Source of the DNA: Lyngbya sp. HA4199-MV5
GTDB lineage: Bacteria; Cyanobacteriota; Cyanobacteriia; Leptolyngbyales; Leptolyngbyaceae
Assembly: GCA_019359375.1 (NCBI GenBank)
Contig: JAHHHL010000009.1
Location: 111,428 to 175,427, forward strand
Direction of reading: 5' to 3'
Length of the DNA: 64,000 nt
Under the pieces are notes generated by a model. That model ran no database searches and had not been told where the DNA came from. It was given only the letters and a program-made list of their open reading frames with translations. A program made the position numbers and the translations under genes. Every line of letters begins with the position of its first letter. Within the stretch, counting starts at the first letter, position 1. Positions 8,910 through 18,379 of the stretch are shown piece after piece.

Positions 8910-9575
8910 TCAATCGCCATCCAGATACCGTTGAAGCTGAGACTGTAACCGTAACCGTGCCCTGGCAATCCTCGATTTTACAGTTCCTAACGAAACGCCT
9001 GTCATCTCAGCAATTTCTTCATACGCCATCCCCTGAATTTCGCGGAGGACGATCGTGGTGCGAAACACTTCAGGCAGATCCGCGATCGCCGATCGCAACT
9101 GATCATAAAACTCTCTAGTGGTCAAATCCTCTTCTGGTCCAGGGGTTTCGGAAGCAATTTCCCAGTCCATTTCACCATCCTCAACGGTCAACCGGGCATC
9201 CAGCGATAACGGATAGCTGTTGCGCTTACGTTTGCGCAGTTCATCGTAGAACAGATTGGTCGCAATCCGGCTGAGCCAACCTCGAAATTTGACGGGTTCC
9301 TGTAAGCGCTTGATGTGCCGATAGACGCGAATCCAAACTTCTTGTACGAGGTCAGAGCGATCCTGCCAGTCGGGCGCTAAGTGGTAGAGCACTCGTTCTA
9401 CATGAGACTGATAGCGGCGGATCAGTTCTGCAAAAGCAGTTTTTTCTGGTCGCAGCCCAGCCTGACATTGCAACACCAGATCAACGTTAGACAACTTTTC
9501 GACTGGTACTGGTGCATCAACAGCTTTGATGGATGCCCAGGATGCAGAAACAGACTGGTTCATGGATAACGTCAC
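8910..9575 (-). CDS. ECF/group 3 sigma-70 factor, SigG-like
   Basis: The 221-residue sigma factor contains only regions 2 and 4. Region 2 spans about 45-115 with DLVQEVWIRVYRHI (2.2) and FRGWLSRIATNLFYDELRKRKR (2.3-2.4). Region 4 spans about 160-215 with LPEVFRTTIVLREIQGMAYEEIAE and the helix-turn-helix TGVSLGTVKSRIARARLRL. The extended N-terminus and acidic linker resemble cyanobacterial SigG. GTG and ATG starts are possible; MNQSV four residues in is an alternative. An anti-sigma-like membrane protein follows on the same strand, so activity is probably held at the membrane and released by an envelope signal. Confidence 0.88.
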   Translation of the reverse strand: MTLSMNQSVSASWASIKAVDAPVPVEKLSNVDLVLQCQAGLRPEKTAFAELIRRYQSHVERVLYHLAPDWQDRSDLVQEVWIRVYRHIKRLQEPVKFRGWLSRIATNLFYDELRKRKRNSYPLSLDARLTVEDGEMDWEIASETPGPEEDLTTREFYDQLRSAIADLPEVFRTTIVLREIQGMAYEEIAEMTGVSLGTVKSRIARARLRLQSQLQRYLDGD

Positions 9576-9634
9576 TCTTCAGACATTCCATGTTTTAGGA
9601 CGCGTTCTACTTGAGTAAAGTTCCCTCAGAAGCA

Positions 9635-9764
9635 CTAGGGGCTGTCATCAATTACTCTACACATTGCTTGCAGTAAAGGTTCCACCCCCTAGCCTGGTGT
9701 GTTGGGACGGGCGCGACTATACTGATACCGCAAGGTTTTAGAGCTAATTAATGACGCGCCCTAG
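9635..9764 (+). repeat. MITE-like element, copy 2
   Basis: The 130-bp copy has the same CTAGGGGCTGTCATCAATTA left end and a TTAATGACGCGCCCTAG right end, in the same orientation as the copy at 2833. It lies just upstream of the sigma factor gene (start 9575), so it probably sits in or near that promoter. It carries more substitutions than the other copies. Confidence 0.85.
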
Positions 9765-9812
9765 CGATATCTGATACAAAAGCTGTTTAAAGGCATCACT
9801 TACTCAAACCAC

Positions 9813-10046
9813 TTACTGAAATAAACCCCGCAGTAAAGGACTCTCGTGCAGTGCTTTTGCAAGATAAACCGACTGCTGTGTGGGTTGGGTCGCCGTTGCT
9901 TGAGTGTTCGTCGCTTGAGCCTTCGTTACTTGAGCGGTTGTTGTTTGGGCTGTGACTGTCGGCTGGTTTGCAGACTGAACGCTCATCCCAATAAATAGAT
10001 TGAGCGAAAATGTGATAGTTCCGGCTAGTAGTAATTTCTCAAACAT
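9813..10046 (-). CDS. Small secreted Thr/Gln-rich protein
   Basis: Not recognised. The 77-residue product begins MFEKLLLAGTITFSLNLF, which fits a signal peptide or membrane anchor. A repetitive T-Q-A segment follows (TVTAQTTTAQVTKAQATNTQ), then a short end ESPLLRGLFQ. The ATG at 10044-10046 is preceded by GAGAGGAGTGACT, a strong ribosome-binding site, which is the main support that it is translated. It lies between the MITE upstream of the sigma gene and the alpha-amylase gene. It could be a cell-envelope peptide, but no function should be assigned. Confidence 0.5.
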   Translation of the reverse strand: MFEKLLLAGTITFSLNLFIGMSVQSANQPTVTAQTTTAQVTKAQATNTQATATQPTQQSVYLAKALHESPLLRGLFQ

Positions 10047-10445
10047 AGTCACTCCTCTCGCATCCAGACTAACCGTATGATTCTTCGCAGAAGTCAGCTT
10101 TAGTTACAGCACATTCAACAGGGATTCCAGAACCTTTCTATACCCTTTAACGAGATCTCTGCCCATATTGTGCCCATTCTGGTTGAAAAATCTAACCCCA
10201 AAAAATCAAGATAGTATAAAGTCTGTGTGCAAATTTTTGCTGTATGCGGCGAGGATAACGCGGTTTTAACGGGCAAGAGGCTGGGTAAGTCATGATCCCC
10301 GTCCCATGCTGGGAGATAAAAACTTGAAGTGAGCGTCTTGCCGTAAATCGGTGTTTTGGTAAGCGATCGATTGCAGTTTCCCTCTTGTTGATAAAAGTAC
10401 GCCTCGATCGAGCCAGCAGAGGCAATTTAGATCAGATGGCACGGT
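10047..10445. other. Intergenic region without clear features
   Basis: About 400 bp downstream of the alpha-amylase stop and upstream of the small secreted protein. A 77-codon open frame exists at 10192-10425 but has no supporting start signal or family resemblance. No repeat or hairpin was recognised. Confidence 0.4.
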
Positions 10446-12062
10446 TCATACCTGCTCTAGCCATACAGAAACCGAACCACCGCTACAAGCAAAGGCACCC
10501 CAACCGTCTGCATTGGTCTGTATAGGCGTTTTGATGTGTTCGGTTAAATCTGTAAAGGTGGTGTTGGGCTTGCCTACTTCCATCCATTTGCTCCCGCCTG
10601 CCCCGTTGCTCATGACAACCGCGATCGCCCCAGGATGAGCTTTATCGCCTAGCCGTGTCCAACCAATGAGGTTAGGGTGATCAAAATAGTCGTACTGTGC
10701 GCCGTAGGCTGCGTGCTGACGGGCATAAAGGAACTTGTCAAGCAGCCAGCGGTGGGTGTCTAGCCAGATTTCGTAGCCGCGATCGACGTAGTGTGCGCCG
10801 TAGTAATCGGCATAGAACACACATGGATAGCCTTCCTGTCGCAGCAAAATCAACGCATACGCCAGAGGCTTAAACCAGGACTCCACCACAGATTCCAATG
10901 CTTGAAGTGGTTGCGAATCGTGATTTTCAACAAAGGTGACAGCCAGAGCGGGCTGCTGCTGCATCAGCGTTCCATCGAAAATCTGACGCATATCGTAGGT
11001 GTCACCTGCTTTACTGGCGCGGCTGAAGTTGAAATGCAACGGCACATCAAACAGCGACATGCAGCCACCTGTATTGCCGAGATACCAATGCAGCGAGGCA
11101 ATATCAGCAGACCAGTATTCACCGATCACGGTTAAGTCGCGCTTGACGTGATCCCGCATAGCCTGGAGCCAGTCTACGTAGAACCAGGAAGAGATGTGTT
11201 TGACAGCATCAAGCCGAAACCCATCAACTCCGGTGGTGTCCAAATACCACTTGCCCCAGGCAGTGAGTTCATCGCGGACGGCTTCACTTTCCATGTCTAG
11301 GTCGCATCCCAGCAGGTAGGCAAAGTTGCCTTTCTCCAGGCTGACGAAGTTATCAAAGCTTTTGCCTTCCAACACGTAAACGGTGCTGCGATCGTCCGAT
11401 TTATAATGGTTGTAGGTGACGGCATCAAAATGATACCAGTGCCATTCGAGAGCAGAATATTTGCCCTTCCGACCGGTAAACTTAAACGAGGAGTAGGTGG
11501 AAATGTCCTCTAACCCACCTTTAGGCTGCAACCGATTTTCGCTATCAAACGGGGTTGCTTTTACGGTTTCTGTTGCATCGCCACCGTCTTTTTGGTTTAG
11601 AACCACATCGGCATAAACTTGAATGCCCACAGCTTGAAGTGCCTGGATAGCCGCAAGGTACTGCTCACGGGTGCCATATTTGGTGCGTACAGCGCCCTTC
11701 TGGTCAAACTCTCCCAGGTCGAATAAATCGTAGACCCCGTACCCCACATCGCTGATCCCACTGCTGCCTTTGTAGGCTGGTGGCAGCCAGAGCGCTGTAA
11801 ATCCGGCTTTAGCCAACTCGTCTGCCTTGCTGGTAACCTCCTGCCAATGGTTCCCATCGTTGAGGGTGTACCAGTGAAAGTACTGCATGATCGTGCCATT
11901 CGTAGCGGTCATAGTGCGCCCTGGTTGTGAGAACGGTAGCAATTGTGAGGAAACGGTGTTGCGGTATGAGCCTGTTGCACGACGACCGATAGCGGTCAGC
12001 CAGACTCCTAAGCTGCCGATGAGGGAAACGATGTAGAGTAGCCACTGCCGTCGAGTCGTCAT
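10446..12062 (-). CDS. Alpha-amylase, glycoside hydrolase family 13
   Basis: Hydrolyses alpha-1,4 glucosidic bonds in starch or glycogen-type glucans. The 538-residue protein begins with a signal-like segment (MTTRRQWLLYIVSLIGSLG). The mature part opens with NGTIMQYFHWY, typical of the liquefying (GH13_5) amylases. The catalytic set is visible: YADVVLNQ (region I), GFRLDAVKHI with the nucleophile Asp (near residue 282), VIGEYW with the acid/base Glu, and FVENHDSQP with the transition-state Asp. It is normal in length. The N-terminal hydrophobic helix suggests export or membrane attachment. It stands alone and is divergent from rpsD. Confidence 0.93.
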   Translation of the reverse strand: MTTRRQWLLYIVSLIGSLGVWLTAIGRRATGSYRNTVSSQLLPFSQPGRTMTATNGTIMQYFHWYTLNDGNHWQEVTSKADELAKAGFTALWLPPAYKGSSGISDVGYGVYDLFDLGEFDQKGAVRTKYGTREQYLAAIQALQAVGIQVYADVVLNQKDGGDATETVKATPFDSENRLQPKGGLEDISTYSSFKFTGRKGKYSALEWHWYHFDAVTYNHYKSDDRSTVYVLEGKSFDNFVSLEKGNFAYLLGCDLDMESEAVRDELTAWGKWYLDTTGVDGFRLDAVKHISSWFYVDWLQAMRDHVKRDLTVIGEYWSADIASLHWYLGNTGGCMSLFDVPLHFNFSRASKAGDTYDMRQIFDGTLMQQQPALAVTFVENHDSQPLQALESVVESWFKPLAYALILLRQEGYPCVFYADYYGAHYVDRGYEIWLDTHRWLLDKFLYARQHAAYGAQYDYFDHPNLIGWTRLGDKAHPGAIAVVMSNGAGGSKWMEVGKPNTTFTDLTEHIKTPIQTNADGWGAFACSGGSVSVWLEQV

Positions 12063-12253
12063 GGCTTATCGCGGCACTATTTAAAGGCGATCCACAGCAA
12101 GCTCCGTGCTCACAGGGTCACCTAATTGACTCACCAACTATAGAAGAGGTCATGGAAAGAAAGTCTTAACAGATAGTGAAAAATGGCGATCGTGCCAAGT
12201 GTTGGTGTTCTGAGGTCGATCGAGTTCTGCAGTAAAAAATGCTGGTTTTTTCT

Positions 12254-12282
12254 TTGAAGTTGTCAGCATCAGAGCCTATACT
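12254..12282 (+). promoter_or_regulatory. Promoter of rpsD
   Basis: TTGAAG (12254-12259) and TATACT (12277-12282) are spaced by 17 bp and lie about 43 bp before the rpsD ATG, a good sigma70-type match. A GAGGAAG ribosome-binding site sits at 12313-12319. Confidence 0.65.
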
Positions 12283-12324
12283 GGATATTCTGGCTAAAAC
12301 TTTTAGACAATTAGAGGAAGTTAG

Positions 12325-12933
12325 ATGTCGCGATATCGAGGTCCGCGCCTGCGGATTGTGCGTCGGCTAGGAGATTTACCTGGCTTGACCCGCAAAGCAC
12401 CCAGACGGGCATATCCCCCTGGTCAGCATGGTCAAAACCGTAAAAAACGCTCCGAATATGCGGTGCGTTTAGAGGAGAAGCAAAAGCTCCGGTTCAACTA
12501 TGGCTTAACCGAGCGTCAGCTTCTACGCTACGTGCGTAAGGCTCGTCGTGCTGCTGGTTCTACCGGGCAAACCCTGCTGCAATTGTTGGAGATGCGCCTG
12601 GATAATACCGTTTTTCGTTTGGGCATGGCACCGACGATCCCCGGTGCTCGGCAGTTGGTGAACCACGGGCATGTAACGGTGAATGGTCGCGTGGTGGATA
12701 TTCCCAGCTATCAGTGCCGTCCTGGTGAAGTGATCGGTGTGAAAGATCAAGATCGTTCTCGCAAGATTGTGGAAACCAATTTGCAGTATCCAGGGTTGGC
12801 AAACTTGCCCAGTCATTTAGAGTTCGATAAGAACAAGCTGACAGGTAAGGTCAACAGTGTGATCGATCGCGAATGGGTAGCACTGCAAATCAACGAACTG
12901 TTGGTGGTTGAGTACTACTCTCGACAAGCTTAA
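12325..12933 (+). CDS. rpsD: 30S ribosomal protein S4
   Basis: Primary 16S rRNA-binding protein that nucleates small-subunit assembly. The 202-residue protein is complete. The N-terminus [20 protein letters not shown] is the cyanobacterial/chloroplast form, followed by the basic [14 protein letters not shown] segment. The S4 RNA-binding domain is at about 90-155 ([20 protein letters not shown], then [17 protein letters not shown]). The family-typical C-terminus is VVEYYSR. As in other cyanobacteria it is a single-gene unit away from the main ribosomal operons. A good promoter and a strong terminator enclose it. S4 often regulates its own mRNA, but no pseudoknot was worked out here. Confidence 0.98.
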   Translation: MSRYRGPRLRIVRRLGDLPGLTRKAPRRAYPPGQHGQNRKKRSEYAVRLEEKQKLRFNYGLTERQLLRYVRKARRAAGSTGQTLLQLLEMRLDNTVFRLGMAPTIPGARQLVNHGHVTVNGRVVDIPSYQCRPGEVIGVKDQDRSRKIVETNLQYPGLANLPSHLEFDKNKLTGKVNSVIDREWVALQINELLVVEYYSRQA

Positions 12934-12996
12934 CGCGCTACTTTTACGCTTCAGTTTCACCGCGGCATTTGAAACAGCTAAAAGTAAAGCATTTTT

Positions 12997-13034
12997 GCAG
13001 CCTTCTGAACCCGTCAGTCAGGAGGCTGCTTTTT
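12997..13034 (+). terminator. Rho-independent terminator after rpsD
   Basis: The arm GCAGCCTTCTGA (12997-13008) pairs with TCAGGAGGCTGC (13018-13029) with one G-U pair, around a 9-nt loop. TTTTT (13030-13034) follows. It starts 64 bp past the rpsD stop. Confidence 0.85.
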
Positions 13035-13075
13035 GCATGAGTGGTGAATGGGGAGAACGGAAAAAAGCCTCTTGC

Positions 13076-13450
13076 CTATCCCCAAGAATCCAGGTCTAAT
13101 GCCTGAGAGCCGCCGCGCTCTAACTGGGTGAGAATTTTGCCCAGTTGTGACCAGATCAGCCAACCAATGAGAACCGTCAACGGGAGCGCGATCGCATAGG
13201 ATAGCTGGGTCGTAAAGCCAAAGACTTCCATGCCAGATGACAAAAACAGGCAAATGCCCAGAGAGATTCCCAAGAAGGGTAGAAAGAGCTGCATCCCTTG
13301 CAAGGTGGCTAGTGTGCGGGTCGATCGGTTTTTTGACCAGTCCTGAACCGATTTTTTCAAAACAGACTCAAAAGCAGCACCAGAGGTCAGGCTGATAAAG
13401 AGACCGAGAATCAGCAGTACGTATGGCGGTTCGGGAAGAGAATACATCAT
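13076..13450 (-). CDS. Small membrane protein of unknown function
   Basis: The protein of about 125 residues has three predicted membrane helices (YVLLILGLFISLTSGAAF; LFLPFLGISLGICLFLSSG; LSYAIALPLTVLIGWLIW) and an acidic C-terminal tail (ERGGSQALDLDSWG). The likely start is one of the two ATGs at 13448-13450 and 13445-13447 (MMYSLPEPPYV). An upstream GTG start would add a basic 17-residue leader without a ribosome-binding site. It lies convergent with rpsD and upstream of nothing obvious. The pattern of a short protein with conserved-looking ends suggests a cyanobacterial family, but I do not recognise a function. Confidence 0.6.
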   Translation of the reverse strand: MMYSLPEPPYVLLILGLFISLTSGAAFESVLKKSVQDWSKNRSTRTLATLQGMQLFLPFLGISLGICLFLSSGMEVFGFTTQLSYAIALPLTVLIGWLIWSQLGKILTQLERGGSQALDLDSWG

Positions 13451-13544
13451 GAATGAACGCGATGAAATTTTGGACATTGAGCGTCGAGTGAGCCGTACCA
13501 CTCGTCAATCCTGACGTTTTCTAACCCTACACCGTTTCGGCGTT

Positions 13545-15338
13545 CTATGTTTTACGAATTGCGGTTAAAGCAGAGGGTATGAGAGCCGCTGTGCCTGCTG
13601 TAGAAAACTCAGTGAGCGCACCGATCGCAGCATTAAACAAGCGTGCAGGCTGAAGGTCGTCTTTGATCAAGTGCCACAAGCGCTGCACTTCTTCGGTATG
13701 AAGCCGATCGTCTTCTGTGAGAGCAATGATCAACTGCCGACGGAGAAACTTGCCTTCGTCCGACAGCAGAAATTGCAAGCCCAGTTGTGCGGTAGGCAAC
13801 AGGTCAAAGGACTGATCACTGCGAGCGATCGCAATCAAATTCTCCAGACGCTCCCATTGAAACTTTCCGTCTTTGAACAGCACTTCCAGCAAGCGGCGGC
13901 GTAGTGCAGGTGATTCGCCCGTCAGCAACCGTTGCGCCACATAGGGATAGGCAACATCGACAATCTTGAAGTTTGGATTGAGCGTCAGCGCCAGCCCCTC
14001 TTGCGTCACCAGCGATCGAATAATCAACGCAAACTTGGCAGGTAAGCGAAACGGATACTCGTACATGAGTTCCGAAAAGCGATCAGTAATCGTTTTGAAG
14101 TTGAAATCTTTCACGCTTTCGCCCACTATGTCTCCCAGGACGGCTTCTAAGGCTGGCACGATCGGCTGAATATCTGTATCCGGGGTGAGAAAGCCCAGCT
14201 TTACAAAGTCTTTTGCCAGATCGACATAATCTTTGTTGATGAGGTGGACGACGGCATCGACGATCGTTTCCTTCGCAGACTCCTCAAGCTGATCCATCAT
14301 CCCGAAGTCGATGTAAGCCATCTGAGCCGTTAGGGGATCACTGATCGCCCTGCCACCCTGAACATCACAATGGGGTGCCATCGCAAACAGATTACCGGGG
14401 TGAGGGTCGGCGTGGAAAAAGCCATACTCCAAAAGCTGACGCAATCCAGACGTAACCCCGATTTCAATCAAAGCATCCGTCCCCAGCCCAGCTTCACGAA
14501 TTTTGTTGGTATCGGTCAGCTTAAAGCCGTGAATCCACTCCAGAACCAGCACATGCTGACTGCTGTAGCGCCAGTAAATCGCAGGCACTTTCACCGTTGG
14601 GTCATCGCGGAAGTTAGTGGCAAACTTTTCGGCATTGCGCCCTTCGTTGAGGTAGTCAATTTCTTCAAACAGCTTGATCCCGAATTCGTCTACAATCAGC
14701 GTCAAGTCGTGCCCCAAATTCAGCGGAAGCCAGGGAGCTAGCCAGCTTGCAGCCCACCGCATCAGGTATAGATCCAGCGTAATGACAGGCAAAAGATGAG
14801 GACGCTGCACCTTGACGGCAACTTCTTCGCCTGTAAACAACCGCGCCTGGTAAACCTGCCCTAAACTTGCAGCCGCAACTGGGAGGGGCGAAATTTGGCT
14901 AAAGATTTCATTCACGGAGCGATCAAGTTCGGCTTCAATGAGCGCAAAGGCGATCGGTGTGGGAAACGGCGGCAACTGGTCTTGCAGCTTAATCAGCTCA
15001 TCCAGATAGTCTTTACGAATCAGGTCTGGTCGTGTGGAAAGTGCCTGACCAACTTTAATGAAGGTTGGACCGAGGCGAATTAGCGTTTTGCGTAATTGTT
15101 CTGCACGCTTGAGCCGAGCCGCTACCTGATCACCGTGCCATTCGTCCCACTTAAGCCCGACAAAAAAGCTCAGAAATGAAAAAATAATCCGTAAAGAACG
15201 CCAAAGCGCTTTCCAGGGACGATAGCGATAGTATTGAGCGATCGCGCCTGCGTCGTAGTGTCGTAACCGACTGAGGGGATGCTGACCCACGCTTGCTTTT
15301 ACCTCTCTAACGATGCTCTCAGCAGTTGAGGGCAGCAC
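13545..15338 (-). CDS. ABC1/AarF/UbiB-family atypical kinase
   Basis: Member of the ABC1 (UbiB/ADCK) protein-kinase-like family, linked to isoprenoid quinone metabolism and, in cyanobacteria and plastids, to tocopherol and membrane stress functions. The signature KxGQ motif appears as TFIKVGQALSTRPDL near residues 91-105. The Ala-rich nucleotide loop PVAAASLGQVYQA and the ion-pair Lys strand VAVKVQRP follow, then the catalytic HADPHPGN loop and the metal site YIDFGMMDQL. At 597 residues it is of usual length for the cyanobacterial group, with a C-terminal extension of about 200 residues. The start is GTG at 15336-15338. Neighbours give no pathway clue. Confidence 0.92.
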   Translation of the reverse strand: MLPSTAESIVREVKASVGQHPLSRLRHYDAGAIAQYYRYRPWKALWRSLRIIFSFLSFFVGLKWDEWHGDQVAARLKRAEQLRKTLIRLGPTFIKVGQALSTRPDLIRKDYLDELIKLQDQLPPFPTPIAFALIEAELDRSVNEIFSQISPLPVAAASLGQVYQARLFTGEEVAVKVQRPHLLPVITLDLYLMRWAASWLAPWLPLNLGHDLTLIVDEFGIKLFEEIDYLNEGRNAEKFATNFRDDPTVKVPAIYWRYSSQHVLVLEWIHGFKLTDTNKIREAGLGTDALIEIGVTSGLRQLLEYGFFHADPHPGNLFAMAPHCDVQGGRAISDPLTAQMAYIDFGMMDQLEESAKETIVDAVVHLINKDYVDLAKDFVKLGFLTPDTDIQPIVPALEAVLGDIVGESVKDFNFKTITDRFSELMYEYPFRLPAKFALIIRSLVTQEGLALTLNPNFKIVDVAYPYVAQRLLTGESPALRRRLLEVLFKDGKFQWERLENLIAIARSDQSFDLLPTAQLGLQFLLSDEGKFLRRQLIIALTEDDRLHTEEVQRLWHLIKDDLQPARLFNAAIGALTEFSTAGTAALIPSALTAIRKT

Positions 15339-15571
15339 CGCAAACCGCTGGCATCGCCCCCAGTAGAATTAATTACAGGCAAGAGTTTTATGAGTTACTT
15401 AAGACTCAGTGCCAATCTGTTCACTAACTTAATCATAGTATACGAAACTACAAACAATCAGGGAATCTTCTTTACCTGCTGTAAACTTCACCTGCTGTAG
15501 ATTCCAGGAGGGTACAGGCACTTTCTATGGGACTCTGGCTTCACGTCCCCGCCTGTAAGCAAGACGATCGC

Positions 15572-16711
15572 TCAGACAAGGCAATCTTTCAAGCTATACA
15601 CCACGCGGTCTTGGGCTTCCGGTGAAAGTTCGGGAAACATCGGCAACGAGAGGACTTCGTTGGCAACCTGTTCTGCGATCGGGTGATTTGTCTGTTGATC
15701 CTGGTTGTAAATCGGTTGTAAATGCAGGGGCAGTGGGTAGTACACCATTGAACTCACGCCTTCTGCCTGCAACCGTTGGCGCACCTGATCACGACGGCAA
15801 GGTTCGCCTTGTATGTTGGTAGAGTCTGGACTGAGAACCCGGAGCGTGTACTGGTTCCAAACGCCCTGACCACCCGCTGGCTCTTGTGGTAAAACGATGC
15901 CAGGGACGTGCTGGAGCAATTGGCGGTAGCGATCGGCAACGGCTCGACGCTGGCTATTCCAGGTATCCAGGTAGCGTAGTTTAATTTGCAGAATGGCGGC
16001 TTGAATGGCATCCAACCGGGAGTTTACACCGATCGCCTCATGGTAGTAGCCGCCCGCCCGCCGACCGTGATCACGCAGCATCCGAATGGTTGCGGCGATT
16101 TGGGGATCGTTCGTCGTCACAGCGCCCCCATCCCCGCAGGCACCCAGATTTTTGGTTGGATAAAAGCTAAAGCAACCAATATGTCCGATGCTGCCAACTT
16201 TTTGCTCTGCCCACGCAGCACCAACTGCCTGAGCGCAATCTTCGACGACTGTTAAATTGTGGGCTTGGGCGATCGCCATGAGCCGAGTCATATCCACAGG
16301 TTGCCCAAACAAATGGACAGGGAGAAGTACCCGCGTCCGTTCGGTAATCGCCGCTTCGACCTGAGCCAAATCCAGATTAAACGTATCGGCTTCAATATCA
16401 ACAAAGACAGGCGTTGCGCCAACTGCACTAATGACTTCCGCCGTAGCGATAAAGGTGAACGGAGTCGTAATGACTTCATCACCAGGCTGGATGTTTAAGG
16501 CTCGTAGTGCTAGATAGAGCGCATCCGTACCCGAATTACAGGCAAGGCATTCAGTTGTCCCGATGTAGCCGGAAAACTGTTGCTCAAACCCTTCAACGGC
16601 AGCGCCACCGATATAGCGACCGGATGCAAGCACGCCTAAAACAGCCGCATTAACCTCATCACCAATGATTTTGTACTGCTCGGATAGATCGAACGGGGGA
16701 ATTGTACTCAC
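15572..16711 (-). CDS. DegT/DnrJ/EryC1/StrS-family sugar aminotransferase
   Basis: PLP enzyme that aminates keto-sugars on nucleotide carriers, usually for glycan or lipopolysaccharide sugars. The 379-residue protein shows the family set: SGTDALYLALRAL, GDEVITTPFTFIATAEVI, the VVEDCAQAVGA motif with the ring-binding Asp, and the PLP lysine in FSFYPTKNLGACGDGG (near residue 180). RDHGRRAGGYYHEAIGVNSRLD carries the substrate loop. The start is GTG at 16709-16711. No sugar dehydratase or glycosyltransferase is adjacent, so the sugar is unknown. Confidence 0.93.
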   Translation of the reverse strand: MSTIPPFDLSEQYKIIGDEVNAAVLGVLASGRYIGGAAVEGFEQQFSGYIGTTECLACNSGTDALYLALRALNIQPGDEVITTPFTFIATAEVISAVGATPVFVDIEADTFNLDLAQVEAAITERTRVLLPVHLFGQPVDMTRLMAIAQAHNLTVVEDCAQAVGAAWAEQKVGSIGHIGCFSFYPTKNLGACGDGGAVTTNDPQIAATIRMLRDHGRRAGGYYHEAIGVNSRLDAIQAAILQIKLRYLDTWNSQRRAVADRYRQLLQHVPGIVLPQEPAGGQGVWNQYTLRVLSPDSTNIQGEPCRRDQVRQRLQAEGVSSMVYYPLPLHLQPIYNQDQQTNHPIAEQVANEVLSLPMFPELSPEAQDRVVYSLKDCLV

Positions 16712-16982
16712 TCACTTACACCACACGTCACACTCTGTTAATAAAATCAAATTTTGACCACAAAGGGAATCAAATTGCAGCATCTACAGCAGAATCCAAG
16801 AGTCAGAAGCTAGAAGTCAGCCGTGAAAAGCACTTCTAATCTGGCTTTCAGGCTGAGAGCTGGACTTCATCTTGCTGCAAACCGCTGTAAGTTCTTGGAC
16901 TGCTTTAAAGCGCAATTGTTGCAATCGAATTGTCATTCAAACAGTCGCTCGAAGGCTTCCCTAACAGGTAATGGCTCGCAGG

Positions 16983-17513
16983 TTACGGCTGACTTAAACC
17001 AAGAAACTGCTGGATGAGGATGGTTAGCGCTGCTTGCTGCTCCGGTTGATCGTGCCCTGGGTGTAATTTTAGCGCTTGCCCCGATCGCAAGATCAAGTGA
17101 ATCTCTCGCCAAAAGGTTGGTGGTGAGTCTATCGCTTCTGTATTGACAGCTAAAACGTTAACCACCTCGCTGAAGTCAAACCGTTGAGTAAACTTGCCGT
17201 GAGTAATTGTCATTTGCCCTGATGATTTGTCAAACACGTAGGTTGGAGGCGCTTCTCCTGTCATCAGCTCAAGAAGCAGGGGTGCCCCCAGCAAAAAGAG
17301 TACGATCGCGGCGACGGGTTGGAACGTTGTCGGAATTTTTCCAGTGAGCCATGCAACGCCCAGACTTAGGCTGGCTACCAGCGAGAAACCCTTGATGACT
17401 GTCTGCCATTTATCACTAACCAGCGTCAGCAAGCCATGCATAGGGCTGCTAGTATGCCAGCGAGAGCCATCTTTAATCACAAGGCGCGTTGTGGTGTGTT
17501 CAAGAATTTTCAT
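16983..17513 (-). CDS. Conserved hypothetical membrane protein
   Basis: The 176-residue protein has an ordinary cytoplasmic-looking N-terminus, two adjacent membrane helices at about 40-80 (FSLVASLSLGVAWLTG and FQPVAAIVLFLLGAPLLLEL), and then a beta-rich tail. The tail has the motif TYVFDKSSGQMTITHGKFTQR, a pattern seen in many cyanobacterial proteins that carry a pleckstrin-like or PH-like beta domain after two membrane spans. Start MKILEHTT at 17511-17513 is preferred over one seven codons upstream. It is divergent from fetB-like with a 101-bp gap. Function unknown. Confidence 0.6.
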   Translation of the reverse strand: MKILEHTTTRLVIKDGSRWHTSSPMHGLLTLVSDKWQTVIKGFSLVASLSLGVAWLTGKIPTTFQPVAAIVLFLLGAPLLLELMTGEAPPTYVFDKSSGQMTITHGKFTQRFDFSEVVNVLAVNTEAIDSPPTFWREIHLILRSGQALKLHPGHDQPEQQAALTILIQQFLGLSQP

Positions 17514-17614
17514 CGAGTGAAGCGGGGAGTGCAACCCAGCCTATGAGAACGCCTGGGATTTCTTCTATACTGCCCGCAGAAGCGCTCAAAACGGTTCAGT
17601 AGGAATCAACCTTT

Positions 17615-18379
17615 ATGGACTCACCACTACAAATAGTTTGGGCTTTGGGGATGATGGCGATCGCGATCGCTCTTTCAGCATGGCAGCGCTTGGGGCTGGA
17701 GTGGAACTTAGCTGTCGCCACGGGACGCACGGTGATCCAACTGCTGGTCGTCGGGTATGTGCTGGCGGCGGTTTTTGCCATTCGCAATCCCTGGGCAGTG
17801 CTGGCTGTACTTGCTGTGATGTTGGCGATCGCGACGATCGTTGCACGCAACCGCATCAGCCAAAAAGTACCGCATCTGCTGCCATTAGTGGGTGGGTCGA
17901 TTCTAACAGGCACCGTTTCGACGCTAGCGTATACCAATCTGTTCGTGATTCGACCGGAGGTTTGGTATGAACCGCAATACGTCATACCGCTGGCGGGCAT
18001 TGTGTTAGGCAATGCGATGAACGGCGCAGCGATTACAGGCGAACGATTGGTCAGCACCCTCAACAGTAGTCAGCTAGAGATCGAGACATACCTGAGTTTA
18101 GGCGCGACTCCGCAACAGGCGATCGCGCACTACCGCAACGATGCCATCAAAGCAGGACTCATTCCCACTATCAACACCATGATGGTCGTCGGTCTTGTCA
18201 CCTTACCCGGAATCATGACGGGACAACTGCTGAGTGGAGCTGATCCACTGATAGCCGCCGCCTATCAAATGCTGATCATGTTTATGCTGGCATTTGCAAC
18301 AGTGGTGACGACGCTCCTGATTACCTGGGGCATTAGCCGTCAATTTTTCAACCAGGCAGCACAGTTAATGCTTTGGTGA
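17615..18379 (+). CDS. fetB: FetB-like iron export/resistance permease (UPF0014)
   Basis: Integral membrane component of the FetAB type ABC exporter, which in E. coli lowers intracellular iron under oxidative stress. The 254-residue protein has about seven helices and the family segments RTVIQLLVVGYVLAAVF, MLAIATIVARNRIS, and PLAGIVLGNAMNGAAITGERL. The C-terminal GLVTLPGIMTGQLLSGADP loop is the best fingerprint. The ATG at 17615 follows AGGAATCAACCTTT. No FetA ATPase lies next to it, so the partner must be elsewhere. The stop codon lies within a perfect 19-bp tandem duplication (18366-18403). Confidence 0.85.
   Translation: MDSPLQIVWALGMMAIAIALSAWQRLGLEWNLAVATGRTVIQLLVVGYVLAAVFAIRNPWAVLAVLAVMLAIATIVARNRISQKVPHLLPLVGGSILTGTVSTLAYTNLFVIRPEVWYEPQYVIPLAGIVLGNAMNGAAITGERLVSTLNSSQLEIETYLSLGATPQQAIAHYRNDAIKAGLIPTINTMMVVGLVTLPGIMTGQLLSGADPLIAAAYQMLIMFMLAFATVVTTLLITWGISRQFFNQAAQLMLW

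Noticed and set aside
10192..10425. 77-codon open frame next to the alpha-amylase gene
   Set aside because: Arg/Pro-rich shadow-like composition, no start signal and no known family.
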